DNA of 64,000 nt. It comes from Erodium maritimum. Its lineage: Eukaryota > Streptophyta > Magnoliopsida > Geraniales > Geraniaceae. Position 1 is the first letter of the stretch. Every line of letters begins with the position of its first letter. A program made the translations under genes and the position numbers. Below the pieces are notes generated by a model. The model was not told the DNA's origin. It saw only the letters and a program-made list of their open reading frames with translations, and made no database searches. Shown here piece after piece: positions 32,975 through 56,665 of the stretch. Location: positions 136,183,203 to 136,247,202 of the forward strand of contig OY997588.1 in the NCBI GenBank assembly GCA_963921825.1. The letters are read 5' to 3'.

Positions 32975-35900
32975 ATGACCGGTGGTGCAGATGTAGCGGA
33001 ACCGGCCCTACTTTGTGTTAAATGCAGCAAGCCTGCCAGTCTTCAGTATGCTGTTTCTTTCTTACCAATTTATATCTGTCATTAATCATCCCCGAAACAA
33101 TCATTGATACTGAACGAGGAAAAATGATTTTTTTTTGTCGGACAGGAAAAAAATGATTCTTTTGACTTTTTTGCTTGATGATGTTGGTATCATTTGGGAG
33201 TGTCAGTAATTTGATTTTTTTCTTAAATATGGAGCCTTTTCTTTTCAGAATCATTCATCAATTAAGAAAGTTGTGAAACAGAAAGCTTCAATGCATAGTT
33301 AGAAGCTGTGAGGTCTATTTAGGTAGAGATACAGTGGATTATTAGTTTGATTTTTCTGCTAGCTTGATTGGTGGAACACTAATCCAGAGGTTAAAAGAGA
33401 ACCCAAAAAAAGAAAGGTAAAAACTTGTCATATGGCAATGCATGGTATGTAATGTTTAGTTCAGTGGAACTGATATGACATGGCTGAGGTAAGTCATGAT
33501 ACTAAAAGCTATGGAGTTCGGAGTTTCTCAGAAGTTAGTGTGGTGATGGAAAGGTATAAACAACACTAGGTGTCATGTATTGCATATATGATTACTGAAA
33601 CATTTGATCGGGTGTTTGATGAACATTATCCTTTTTATTGGTAAAAAAGATATTGAAATGTAATATTGCAGTTCATGTGACCGCTATAGTTATTTACATT
33701 TCAGGGAATATGCATATTATGCTTATCTTGGATGGGTACCAATTAACTATGTTACTTCTAATCATAGAGTATGTGCACAATATGAGTTAGATTTCTTAAA
33801 TATATTTTGCGCTTGGCTTGGTTGTGATAAGAAACAGATATTTGATTTTTTGAACTCTTGTCAAATGCATGCATACCATTCTCTTATAATTCAATTGAGT
33901 AAGATTTCTAGAGTTTCTGATGCGACAAATTGGTGTACACAGGTGTCCCAAATGTGTGCAGTTAAAGCTTCCTCGTGAAGGTGCTGCTTTCTGGTATGTG
34001 ATCATTTTCTGCTTTATACTAATTTACATTTATTTTTAATGAAATGAAAGTCCAGGGAATGAGTAGAAATGGTCGACTTTTTCTTAACCTTTCTGCCATT
34101 GTACTGTCATGATATTTTTGCAATTTTCGTTAATGTTGGTTAAAAAAAAGTTACTGCTCATTGGATACTATAGTCCTTAGATTTAGTGATTGTTTCTCCC
34201 TTACATAGGAGTTTCTTTTTAATTGATGTCCATTCTTCGGAGCAAGATGGAAGTTTCTATTGAGGACTTCTGGCATTGGTCTTATCAACATTGGATCTAT
34301 TCTAGTTGGTTCTTACATTCGAATAAATCATATTTGGAAAGTTAAAGATGGCATAACTTGTTAACGTCATACTTTACTAATGGTATATCTAGCTGTAGAT
34401 TCGATGTCTCTGTCACCTTTCCAGACCATGAATCTTTGAAGTTATCAAAAAGACAAAAACAGAAATGTTATATTGAAATTGTATAGGATGCCTTGTTAAT
34501 AAAGATGGTTTCCTTAAGTTCTTGACTTACTGTTGTTTGACGTCAACTAATGTATCATGCATGTGAGAGATGCAATTCACTATTTTGCTGTATGCTTACG
34601 TACTCAATTATTTTTACAAAAACATAAATTCAACTCAACTACGACAACTGCAAAGTAAACCTGCGATTTTATATATCTATCGGTATCTTCCATATATACA
34701 ACTTATAACGCTTACATTACATTTTCTAACAAGTCTATATCTTTGGAAAATTTTGGTTAGAGAAATTATTTGAGTTTTGAGCATTTGCTTTCCAGTAACA
34801 ACTTTCTATTATATTGTGTCCCGTGCCAGCACCCAAGATTGTTTCAAAGCTTCTTGGAGTTCTCATAAATCAGTGCACTTGAGTACAAAGCTTGCAACAC
34901 TGGGTGAACAAATTTCTGATGCACGTAATGAAGGTTGGTTATATTGCTTGAAGAAGGGACAGACTCGAACTGCCAAACTTCCTTATTTTGATTGGACAGG
35001 GTATTTCTCTCAGACTAGTCTTTTTCCTTGTATTCCGTGTTGTATCATTTTATTAATTATCGTCAAACTTCTATCATCCAACATCTTTGATATTGCTCTT
35101 AGTTGGATATGTCATCTTTGGGTTTTCTTATTGGCCAAGACATATTTTCTGCACATAAATTTCTTATAGGAATGGGATGGGTTTGTAAACTAAATTGATG
35201 GATGTATATTAAGATAAAGCGCAAATAGGTAGCCATATAAAGCATACTTTAAAAAAATTCTCTATGAGAAAAGGTAGATGATAAGTTAACAAGTGTGTCA
35301 GATTATTTAATCCACAAAAATGAACAGCTGGAGGTGTTCTTAAAATAAATGGCCCGCTTTTGGAATTTCATTTCGATTGATTTATACTTTTTCTCTATGT
35401 TTGCTTGTCATTGTATACCCTATTTACTTCCCACTTCTCTGCAGGACGTTGAGGCCGTTTCCTATATCCAGTAAGCGTACCGTACCTTCTCACATAGAAC
35501 TACCAGACTGGGCTATTAGTGTGAGTTGTCTGACCCCTTTTCCATTTAAACATACATGTTTTTTTCTTTATCTATGTTATGCATATATATATATATATAT
35601 AGCAAATATACATGTTTTTTGTATTTTTGAATAAATTTCTTATATGTTTTGTTTAGTCCAATTTCAAATTTCTAGATGATTACCTCATTGTTTTCTTTGT
35701 GTACTGTGGTTTAATGCAAAATGTATCTTCTTTTCTAACTTGTAGGGAATCCCACAAATAGAGATAGAAAGTGATCTGCAGCGCATTGTGGAGGTGAATA
35801 ACATTTAATGTATTTCTGAGTGTATAGTCAAATTGGAATAATTATTATAGATATGAAATTTAGTAGCTTTCTGACCCCATTTCTATTTGTTTTGAAGATT

Positions 35901-38900
35901 AAAAATTCCGATCAAATTGAGAGGATGAGAGAAACTTGTCGGGTAAGAAGCATTTTTTCCCAAAAGATGTGTCCTAATTTTTCTTTCTATATTGATTATT
36001 TTGAATTTGCAATGGGTCTTATTACATAATGTCAGAAGTTCCTTATTCAATGCACCGATCAACGTTCTCTAATATACATTTGATGTTGCATGATATGGAA
36101 AATGCTAATCTCAGATTGGAAGGGAGGTTCTTGATGCCGCTGCACGCATTATCCAACCTGGTGTGACAACTGATGAGATTGACCGTGTGGTTCATGAGGC
36201 TACTATTGCTGCTGGTATGGTTTATAGTGGGGTTTCATTTGCAGAATCAGTTATTAATTCATATATCTTTAATCAGTATATTATGTGTTATTTGTTGTAC
36301 TGTATTTGTGTATGGGCCTATAAGCATCTCATTGTTGATGTTTGGTAGAGACAAGCTTTCGCTGTCATTTCTTTTAATTTATCTTATTTTAAACATACTG
36401 AAGATAACATTCTTTATTTTACTTTGTAGCTGCATTAAAATGCTTGTTTGTATTCAATCCAACTGTCTTGTTGGGTACGCCTTCATCTGTGTCATACGCC
36501 TTGTATGTATGGACACTAAAATTCAATCTTCGTATTTTGGGTGGATAGCTTTGACATTGTTTTCCATGTTTATCATTTCTTGTTCATGAATTAAATCGTT
36601 GGTTACTAGTTGCAACTCTGATGAAATGGTCAGTTAAATAAATCTTTGTATTTGGGTGAATAGCTCTGTTTGCATCGTTTTCCATGTGTATCATTTCTTG
36701 TCCATAAAGTATGCCGTGGTGTTATTTATTGCATCTACAGCATAATTTTCACTTCTTCAGGGTAGTTATGGTTAAACCAGTGTTAAAGTATATCTAATTC
36801 AATAGCACATTTGCTATTAACCTGAACTCTGATGAAATGTTCATTTAAATACCTATCATATTCGCTTGGCTTGGATCTTTAAACAAAATAGGTTACAAAT
36901 TAGATATGCAATTGAAATTAGTGATAAAGCAGACCGAGATAAGTTGTATTCAATGCTGTTATTGCTGGCTAGTGTCCACATTTTGCCTGTAATTTTCTTC
37001 GTATACAATATTGAAGCAAAGAGCATGCAAGATATATCTTAGGATTATATGTTTGTTAATCATTTGCCTGGGTACAATATCACAGCTTATTTGCCTTAAA
37101 AGGTTTTTTTTTTTGTCAACATCCTGAAATTGGGTTACATTGCGATGCTGCTTTTTTTTGTTTACAGTTTAATGCATTTTTAGCTTTTTCTTGTGTATAT
37201 GATTAAATTTGAAGTTATGTCAATTTGATGTTAATATTCAGCATAGTGGAGTGTGTCATTTACCAATTTGAACTTGTTAGGGGTGCTAAATGTTAATTGA
37301 ATTTTAAATTGCTGCAGGAGGATATCCATCTCCCCTAAATTATCATTTCTTCCCCAAGTCTTGCTGCACGTAGGTACTTCATATGTGTATATTTTACATT
37401 TCACTTTAAGATTAAATGGTCTTGCTCAAGGAAATATATTTGTTTCTTTTGCAGTTCAGTTAATGAAGTAATTTGCCATGGAATTCCTGATGCCAGGTAC
37501 ATGTTATCTTTCATAACATGTGCAATGCTGTTTATGGTTTCTCTGCATTTTCTGTAGTGTATATATGATATAATACTAATACCATTTAGACCCTTCACTA
37601 ATGTTGAGTTTTGGAGGTATGGTAAGTGCTTGTATCTGTATGATTTTACTGTCGTATTGTTGATTGGAGGTTTCTTTCAGTTTTGGTCTGAAAACTCATC
37701 CTAAATAGTGAAGTTGCATCTTGTTCCCTTATATTTTATTAACAAATCTCTCCTACTTGAACCAGGAAACTAGAAGATGGTGATATCGTGAATATTGATG
37801 TGACAGTTTACTATAAAGGTGTCCATGGTATGCAACACCAATACTCAATACATTAAATATTTATGAGTGATGATTACAGAGAAATGTACTTGATCGTTAG
37901 CTGTCTTGTTATGCAGGTGATCTGAATGAAACATTCTTCGTAGGAAATGTTGTTGAAGCTTCTAGACAGCTGGTTCAATGTGCTTATGAGTGTTTGGAGA
38001 AAGCTATATCTATTGGTACAGTCTTAGAATCTCCCAGCAACACTATGACATAATTACTGATTAAAGTTTAGTATTATTGTTTTGTTTCTGATTCCCGTAT
38101 TTTGTCAACTTCAGTGAAACCTGGAGTTCGTTTTCGGGAAATTGGAGAAGTCATTAATCGTCATGCTCTGATGTCTGGGCTCTCTGTGGTTAGTTAATTT
38201 GGGAGTGCATTTGAGGCTGTCTTCATATTTGTTGTTATCTGGTTGTAATGAACAATTCCACATTTCTGTCGAAATAGGTGAAATCTTACTGCGGTCATGG
38301 TATTGGGGAGCTCTTTCACTGTGCACCTAATATTCCTCATTATGGAAGTATCCTTTCTAAAATAGCCTTGTTAATAGCCCATGGTCCATTGACTATGAAA
38401 GTTATTTAGTAATAGCATTTGATTTTTCATCATAATTGTTATAAACTTAACTCCAAGCAGGAAATAAAGCAGTTGGTGTGATGAAGGCTGGGCAGACCTT
38501 TACAATTGAACCAATGATTAATGCCGGTAATATAGATGTTTAAACCGATGAAATTGAAGTTGATCAGTTTATTCACTTGATAATTACATGAAAATATAAT
38601 ATGGTGTTTAGGGGTTTGGCGTGACCGGATGTGGCCTGATGGATGGACCGCTGTAACCGAAGATGGGAAACGTAGTGCTCAGTTTGAGCACACTCTTCTG
38701 GTAAGAACTCATTTCCATGTTACTGTCTTATGGTGATTCTGTATGAGCAACCTTCCCTTGCAACCATGGTTTGCTCTGATTTTTTCCATCTGAAGTAATG
38801 ATGAAACATGTCCGTGTTGCATGCACACTGATAATTGCTAAGTGGACATAAATTACACATGTATGATTATAAAAGAGAAAGAGACCACAGTTGGTGGTGG

Positions 38901-39070
38901 TTAAATGATCTTGAATCTTGAGTTCTTTCTATACAAGGTCAGTGTTTCTGATTGGTTACAATATCTGTGTGAACTGCCCTATTATCATACAGGTGACAGA
39001 AACTGGAGTAGAGATTCTCACAGCACGGCTGCCTTCATCCCCGAAAGTGTTTCCGTGGCTAAAGGAGTGA
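32975..39070 (+). CDS. MAP1A: Methionine aminopeptidase 1A (type I), sixteen exons
   Basis: Exons: 32975-33045, 33943-33993, 34830-35000, 35445-35520, 35746-35793, 35898-35942, 36115-36214, 37318-37369, 37455-37496, 37766-37827, 37917-38015, 38115-38188, 38278-38347, 38461-38526, 38612-38700, 38993-39070. They sum to 1,194 bases (397 residues), with GT-AG borders and phase kept throughout. The N-terminus holds a zinc-finger region ([15 protein letters not shown], then [14 protein letters not shown]) that docks on ribosomes. The catalytic part shows the metal ligands in [33 protein letters not shown] and QFEHTLL. The enzyme removes initiator methionine from nascent cytosolic proteins. No transit peptide, so it is the cytosolic 1A form. 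Confidence 0.95.
35583..35600. repeat. (AT)n microsatellite in MAP1A intron 4
   Basis: Nine AT units in an intron. Confidence 0.9.
36527..36852 (+). repeat. Degenerate direct duplication in MAP1A intron 7
   Basis: Blocks near 36527-36590 and 36644-36710 both contain TTTTCCATGT(T/G)TATCATTTCTTG. AACTCTGATGAAATG recurs at about 36615 and 36824. An old partial tandem duplication within the intron. Confidence 0.55.
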
Positions 39071-40138
39071 TGCCAAATATTACAAGAGTTGTATGATCCT
39101 GTTTCGGCTGGGAAATATTTATTTGTATTCTAATATTTTCTGTTCAAGTTTTGAGTGTTAGTCCGTCTATCTGTTGGTTTTGTCCGGCTCGAGACATTAC
39201 AGATTAAAGTGAACTTGTTTGTTTTGACGATTGCTAAAGATAATAATGTTTGATTCTTATTTTATAAAATTAAAACTAAGTCATGTTTTAAGGAATAACC
39301 TAATAAAAATAGTTGATCTTGTTTTTCCTTCTCTCTTCACCATGCAGATCTTTGAATTTTTTGAACACATCACATTTTAATTTTCTAATTTCTCCTTAAT
39401 TTTTAAAAATGTCAATGCTAATATGTTTTACCCAACTTCTCGACATTAGACAATAATTGTGCTTCTATAAAATATATTAAAAAAATGGTAAATGCACTTT
39501 TAAAATAAGAAAATTTAAAAGTTTAATATAATTAATAAAAAACAAATTAAGAGTCAGTAGAAGGGCGTTAAAATTAATGCACTTTTATGAGATTGTCCTC
39601 CATTCGAATCTAATTGAATGGGAAATAGTATGTATGAAAATAATGGTCAGTTATGTAACTTTTTGTTTTCTATTTTCTAACGTTGACCAAGTCTTGAGAA
39701 ATTGTTGAGCAACATTTCATTTTATCAGCTTTGAAACATATCAGTTGGACTCAATATCATTCTTTAGGAAGAAGAAAACTCTATTTTGACCACATGCCTT
39801 ATAAAGAGTTAGAGAGATTCAGTTAAGTGGATGAGGACAATGTCAATGAGTAATAATCTATAATCGCCCCTAAAAATTTAAAATAAATTTTTCCATGGGT
39901 TCCAAAACAGGTGTCGACTATTTTTAACAAAAACTAATGGGAGTAACAACCCCAGTGAAGCCTGTCTGCCCTGTATTAAAGAAAAACACATGCCAGATAT
40001 TGAACTGCTAAAGCATCACCTCCTAAAATAAAATAGCAAACCCAGTGGCATTTTTTTCTTCCTTTTCAGACAAGCACATGAACCAGCCATACCTTAGTAA
40101 ATAAGGTTAAAATGTCGTAAGTGTACTGAAAGAAACAG
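39071..40138. other. Convergent spacer between MAP1A and TFCD
   Basis: About 1 kb of AT-rich sequence with the 3' UTRs of both genes. AATAAA at 39302-39307 could be a MAP1A poly(A) signal. No gene, RNA or transposon termini recognised. Confidence 0.5.
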
Positions 40139-51287
<11,149 letters not shown>

Positions 51288-51434
51288 CTTCGTCGGTTCA
51301 CACTCACTGTACTGTGACCAAGTGTTTTACCTTTGCCGCTCCGCTCTGGTTTAGCCCCTGTTTGAGTTCCAAATGTTGAAATTAAAAAAAAAATAAAAAA
51401 AATAGAGAAAAAAATATTTCTGAAAATGGAGAAG

Positions 51435-51440
51435 AAAAAA
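51435..51440 (-). terminator. RNA polymerase III terminator of the tRNA-Glu gene
   Basis: Six T on the minus strand, four bases past the tRNA 3' end. Confidence 0.7.
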
Positions 51441-51444
51441 GAAA

Positions 51445-51517
51445 TTCCGTTGCCGGGACTTGAACCCGGGTCTCTCGGGTGAGAGCCGAGTATCCTGACC
51501 AACTAGACTACAACGGA
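51445..51517 (-). tRNA. tRNA-Glu (anticodon CTC)
   Basis: 73 bases on the minus strand form a full cloverleaf. The acceptor stem TCCGTTG pairs with CAACGGA, with discriminator A. The anticodon arm is CTCGG-CTCTCAC-CCGAG (anticodon CTC) and the T arm is CCGGG-TTCAAGT-CCCGG. No intron. A CAA motif just upstream (CAACCA on minus) and an A/T-rich block fit plant tRNA promoters. It reads glutamate codon GAG. It lies 157 bases upstream of the TFCD ATG on the same strand. Confidence 0.95.
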
Positions 51518-51525
51518 TGGTTGGT

Positions 51526-52100
51526 ATTTTAATTATGCAAACCTTATATATATAGAGAGACTTGTTACCCTTGAAATCTTTATTCCAATCTTCCAGCCCA
51601 TATGCATATCATTCCAAGCCCCAAAACATGTAATAGTTCAAGGTCGTACCAGTCCAATCTAAAATCATCCCTTAAAAAAAACTAAAAACCATAAACAACT
51701 CAAGTTTGAGGAAATCAGTAGATGTGGAGATACTTGAGCGAAGGTTTCCTTGAGTATCAACTTCTTCTTTATCCGATTTTATTTTTTCATTGATTCGTTT
51801 TAAATCAATAACCGATACCAACAAAGAATCGAAAGTAATTAATCACAGTGTGGATTTCTGAACAATCCAAAGTTCCAGTCTAATGACTAAAATTACTGCA
51901 TCAAGCGATCAATGGTCACTTCTAATTGAACCTTATTAAACCGAGAAATTTCAAATAATAGTAGTTTATAACGATAAATAAAAACTAAAAGATAAATTAA
52001 GAACTTTTTTACAACAAGAAAATTGAAATTAGGGTTTCTCTCTCAAACTTTCTCCAAACTTCCCGATCTGTCGCCCCCAATTCCGCCTCCCTCTCCGACC
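51526..52100. other. AT-rich spacer upstream of the tRNA gene
   Basis: No gene or repeat termini recognised. The sequence becomes GC-richer after about 52020, where the LINE-like remnant begins. Confidence 0.4.
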
Positions 52101-52129
52101 ATCTTCCCTTCCTTTTGGTGAAACCTTCA

Positions 52130-53030
52130 ATGGAACTACAACCACTATGCCCACTGACCCCTACCACCTACCAACCCGCCGCCCCACCGTAAGTTAGCCA
52201 ACAAGGTGGGAACCATGGATCCTTCCACGGAATGAATCCACGACCACTACCAAATATCACCATAAGCCCCCCATGAAATGATCTGCAATCAGATTAGGGC
52301 CGCCCAACTATGGCGGACTCTCGCTGATTACCACCAAGTAAGACTTATAGAACAAAGGACGAGATGATCGAACCGGTCCTTCGATGGTTGTCGTCGAAGA
52401 GAGTGATGGGATAAGGCCCCTAGGGCCTTATTAGGGCAAGACCATTGGTTGATGTCCCAGCAAAGCTCTGTCATGAGGCACTGACACCCAAGCTCGGCCC
52501 CGATGGAGGCTAGGAAAACATGAATTCTACATGGACCGAGGAGGGAACCTCTGGGTCACGGCCACGCCCCACACAAGACTGTTGGGCCCGATATGGTGAA
52601 CTCTATCCATGGACGACGATCCACTACTATGAACGGATCATTCTCGATCCATTCACCGACGACCCCTTTGAACAAGGCTCCAACCTAATATTGAGGGGAT
52701 GTGGCATGCTGATGAGGTTTCGCATTGCGGTGGATGTATGCACCACGGGGAGGAAACACATTCTCCGGACCGACGGCCTGCCATCCCAAGACCACTATGA
52801 CAGGAAATGTCAAGGCCCCAACTAGGTCCCATCACCACCAGGGCCAGACGATTCTCATACCCATATCCACCGGGTAGTGGAACCCTGTTGGGACTTCTCG
52901 AATCAGGCTTCAAATGGCTTAAGAACCCCTGGCCAAGGCAACTCGTACTCCATGGACGTGGACACTACTGAGGACGTCGATCCAGATAGAGAAATAGCGA
53001 GGCACGCTATACTGCCTCGCAGATCATCAT
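52130..53030 (+). pseudogene. Possible LINE ORF1-type remnant
   Basis: GC-rich plus-strand stretch with many stops. A partly open frame (52520-52825) contains LILRGCGMLMRFRIAVDV, reminiscent of the segment just before the zinc knuckle of DUF4283-type LINE ORF1 proteins (compare LRVSIDVDRPLRRR at 23640). The similarity is weak, and no knuckle or tail was seen. Confidence 0.3.
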
Positions 53031-53549
53031 GAACTGCCTCAGGACTCGCAAGGTATCACTAAGGATACACACACCGGTCTACACGAATCAGAACTCTATT
53101 GATTCCCAATCTCCTCCTTTCCTTGGCATACTCCTTAACCGAATGTTACGACACAACATATTTGGTCAAGTCGAGACGGAGAATATTTCATGGAAATACA
53201 ACGCCAAACATAACTGGAATAGGGAATCACCCATAATCCTGGTCTATACCGGGTTTTTAGCTATAAGACTAGTGTTTCGAATGTCACCGAAACTGTACCT
53301 CGTCATTTTAAGTTCTTTCCATTTATGTACGATCAATTCAACAATTTTCCTACTACATTAATAAAATCACTCCCGTTGGCTGAAAAAAATACCCTTTTTA
53401 GTATAAATATATATTTTTATATCTTAGATTATTTAAAATAAGTGTCGACTTTCTCCCTTATAAAGTTAGGTATACAATTGTACTGGAATCCATTTTATGA
53501 TTACTTGTAACAGTTTGAGCCTCTCTTTTTTGTCTTGACTCGATCAATA

Positions 53550-53584
<35 letters not shown>

Positions 53585-54030
53585 AAGTTATACACTTTCG
53601 AATCTCTCAAAATATATGTATAATTTTTCGTACCCAGTACGAGGATGGTTGCCATGATCTTGATATGTAAAAATCCTCTAAACTTGTTTCAATCTCTAAA
53701 AGTGTTCAACTCAAACCCCTAATCACAGGGTTATACGATGTACTAAAAGGTTAATATAGAACAACAATTTCATATAGGAAACAAGAGTGTTGCTTGAGTC
53801 TTTTGTTTACTACCAGCAAAGAAGAGAGAAACCCTTAGTTACATTGATTAACAACAAAGCATAATTTAAAGCAAAACTTGATATATTATTATTATTATGC
53901 ACAACTCAATTAGCTTCATACTTGGACCATCTTTTTGATATAATTAATTAATTCTACTTTACTTACATGATAAGAGTAAAGAAACAAGAACAAGGGAACA
54001 TCATAAACCATCATTAATGGTATGTATGTA
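53031..54030. other. AT-rich intergenic stretch
   Basis: About 1 kb without a recognisable gene. It contains a TA microsatellite at 53554-53580. Confidence 0.5.
53554..53580. repeat. (TA)n microsatellite
   Basis: Uninterrupted TA run of 27 bases. Confidence 0.9.
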
Positions 54031-54038
54031 TGTATAGG

Positions 54039-55306
54039 CAGAGGCGGATTCAGAAACTTAGTTTAGGGTATGCCACTTATAAGTTATAATGATAAAGTGT
54101 AAAATTAAATTAAAGCCGGTTTATGGAGTCCTAGAGTATGATTGGTCTTCCAAATAAAATAATTTTCTCATACAAACTCCGATTATAACTTGTAAGATAT
54201 CAAATCGAATGAAATTCAGATATCTACGATTTTCATGTTTGAATTTTAGTAAGAAAAAAACATTACGTGAACTCATACACGTCATGAAAGTCAAATGGTC
54301 AACCATATACAGTCCAATTCGTCTTGGGCAGAGCGCTCTGGACAAAACATACTACTAGTCATACTACATGTACAAGAGTTATGCAACAAACAGTCAGGGA
54401 TATACCATTCGTCGGACATACGCATTTGAAGAACCTAAAAACCAAGACTTTTTTTTTCCTTTTTTTTTGTACAGAACTTTGTTTAAGTTCAATATTCACA
54501 TTTTACAACTTTAAATATATTAATGAATAATAACATAGGTTAAGTTTAGAACAAAATTTGTTCAAAAATGAAGTATTAAAATACAATATAAACATTAAAA
54601 ATACACTTGTAAAAACGAAGAAACAGATTTGCAGAATACAAGGTGATCCTTCTACAATTGTAAAAATATAAGGAAAACACTACGATAAGAAATATATGAA
54701 TACTACGTAATCAAATATATTTATATTTTATATTATAATATAAACATAAATATTTAATCTAGTTCAAGCGTGATTGCATTCTCTTATCGATATCGGATCC
54801 AAAAATTCTCGATAGAAAATGCAACGTCTCTTATTTAAAAAAATTAAGTGCTAAGTTGTATATAAATATTTGCATACCTAATACATGTGACTATATTCAA
54901 ACACTATATTTAAATTTATTGCAATGTAGAAAACATACTAGACATCATTTCTTTTAAAAAAATGAGACAAAGTTACATTATTTGCACATGACTATAAATA
55001 CTTATAGATGTATACTACTAAACCAATATGTTTTACATCTAACTTTTCGGGTACAACCTACAAAAATGTGTGAATAAGATTATTAGAAAGTGTTATAGGC
55101 ATTTGAAGTTTTAAAAGAGTATTTTGAAGTAAAATGGGATTTAACGTACATCAGATTTTCAAATGATCATAACTTCTTCATACGAACTTCGATTTAGGCC
55201 CGTAAAATATCAAATCGAAGATATCTGAAAGCTCTATAGCTTTATGTCATTTTCTCGGGCCAGGGTATGCGGTGGCATACCCTAAACCCCCCTAAATCCG
55301 CCTCTG
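54039..55306. mobile_element. Non-autonomous hAT element (1,268 bases)
   Basis: Terminal inverted repeats CAGAGGCGGATTCAG and CAGAGGCGGATTTAG are flanked by a perfect 8-base duplication TGTATAGG (54031-54038 and 55307-55314). The arms continue with GGGTATGCC. The interior is AT-rich, holds a diverged direct repeat (about 54160-54230 and 55170-55240, both with ATATCAAATCGAA), and has no transposase. It sits in the 3' region of the broken PMEI gene. Confidence 0.9.
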
Positions 55307-55328
55307 TGTATAGGTTGTTGATCAATGA

Positions 55329-55737
55329 TCAGGGCTTGTTGGCGGCTCTATACCTCAAAGCAAAGCGATGAAACAAAGCCAAGGCGTTGCTGGTGTTCAC
55401 CACCTTCCCCTTAATCGTCGCCTTCACTTTCGCCATCCTCCGCCCGGAGAACTCCTCCGTCAGGGCCCCGCTCAGCCACGTCTCCACGTTGCTGATGTGG
55501 AACGTCACGTCCTCCGCGCTCATGCGCCGCAGCTCCCTGATGGACTCCGCCATCAGCGCGATGCTGTCCTGTATCCGCCCCATGCAGTCCCTCACCGCCG
55601 GGTAATCCGACACTTTCCTCTCCCGGAGCTCCTTCGCCACCTTCGCCAGCTGCTGCGGGTTTTGCATGGTGGAGAGGGTCCGCACGCACAGGGCCGGGTA
55701 CTAAGACGAGGAACAAGAGGGTCTTCACTTGTGCCAT
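55329..55737 (-). pseudogene. Broken PMEI-family gene with two deletions
   Basis: The ATG at 55737 begins a signal peptide (MAQVKTLLFLVLV), but the frame then breaks. The next PMEI text, YPALCVRTLSTMQNP, follows at once in another frame. The segment between signal and second cysteine, including the first cysteine of the N-terminal hairpin, is gone. The rest is in frame to 55329: YPAVRDCMGRIQDSIALMAE, ISNVETWLSGALTEEFSG, SNALALFHRFALRY. After LTEEF the usual DTC(T)DGF stretch with the fourth cysteine is also missing. The region is GC-rich compared with its surroundings. A hAT element starts 14 bases past the stop. Confidence 0.85.
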
Positions 55738-55851
55738 ATATAGTCGTTAACGTTGTTGATCGGTGTGTGAAGATCGATGTGTTGGTTTGGTTTCTAAGAC
55801 GAGGAGCCTGTGATAGTGATTGTGATGAAGGAATGAGATGTGATGAAACCT

Positions 55852-55859
55852 ATTATATA
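55852..55859 (-). promoter_or_regulatory. TATA box of the broken PMEI gene
   Basis: TATATAAT on minus, 115 bases upstream of the old ATG. The promoter may still be active although the reading frame is lost. Confidence 0.45.
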
Positions 55860-56656
55860 GAGAGAGATGAAAGGGAGAAGTTGTACACGTGCATGATCAT
55901 TAATTTTCGTGTTCCTTGTAGTAAAACAAATACTAGCATTAGTGCACCAAAATAGTCAATGTCATCACGTCTTCTTGTAATTTAAACTCATAGCATATAT
56001 ATGATCGATTTTAAATACTTTTTTGGGGGGTAAACAGATTCTTTCACTCTTTTTAAAGAGAGCTAACACATGTTTGAAGGTCTTGACGGTCAAACAACTA
56101 ACTCTTAGACAAATTAAACGTGTAGGACGTTCTGACAAGGTGCCACGAAGGATAAATAAGACATAAACTAGAAACCAAATAAAAACTAAGAAAGACTGAT
56201 GAACACTGCTCAAGGCATGTGATCGTCAGTGGTGAGGGAATGGTAGGCTTGACTCAGTGATCCCTTCATAACGTCCATGAAGCCTGCAAGTGTAGCCATT
56301 TTGGATCAGACAAATCGAGTGAGTCGTTTTTATTTTATCTTATTTTGTCCTTGCATAATGAGCAGAGATTCAATGACTTTTTCTGGGAGAGAAACTTGAA
56401 TCAAGTATATCCTCCCAATACAGTTGATGCAGTTCAAGTTCGGTTGCTTTGCCCCCATATACATCGTTTAGGCACTAACTTGAGCAGGACTTTCAAGTCT
56501 GTTTTCAACCTCCACATTTCCTTTCTACCTGTATGGCGATTTCAATACCGTCTACGAAGATCAGTTTGTCTTAGAATTATGTGTGTTGAGCCCTATGTAG
56601 ACTCTTTATTTGTACTGACTCTTTTAATTTAATAAAATTTTGTACCTTTTTAGTAA
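55860..56656. other. Intergenic sequence upstream of the broken PMEI gene
   Basis: Nothing convincing. A 29-codon minus ORF at 56210-56299 was noticed but not called. Confidence 0.4.
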
Positions 56657-56665
56657 TAAAAAGAT

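Noticed and set aside
34777-35169. 130-codon ORF
   Set aside because: MAP1A exon 3 read through into flanking introns.
36173-36589. 138-codon ORF in MAP1A
   Set aside because: Shifted frame over exon 7 and intron 7, hydrophobic because the intron is T-rich.
55411-55737. 108-codon minus ORF starting with the signal peptide
   Set aside because: After the signal peptide it reads the PMEI remnant in the wrong frame. Treated as part of the pseudogene.
56210-56299. 29-codon minus ORF beginning MATLAGFMDVMKGSL
   Set aside because: Too short, with no family match recalled and no visible promoter or splice context.
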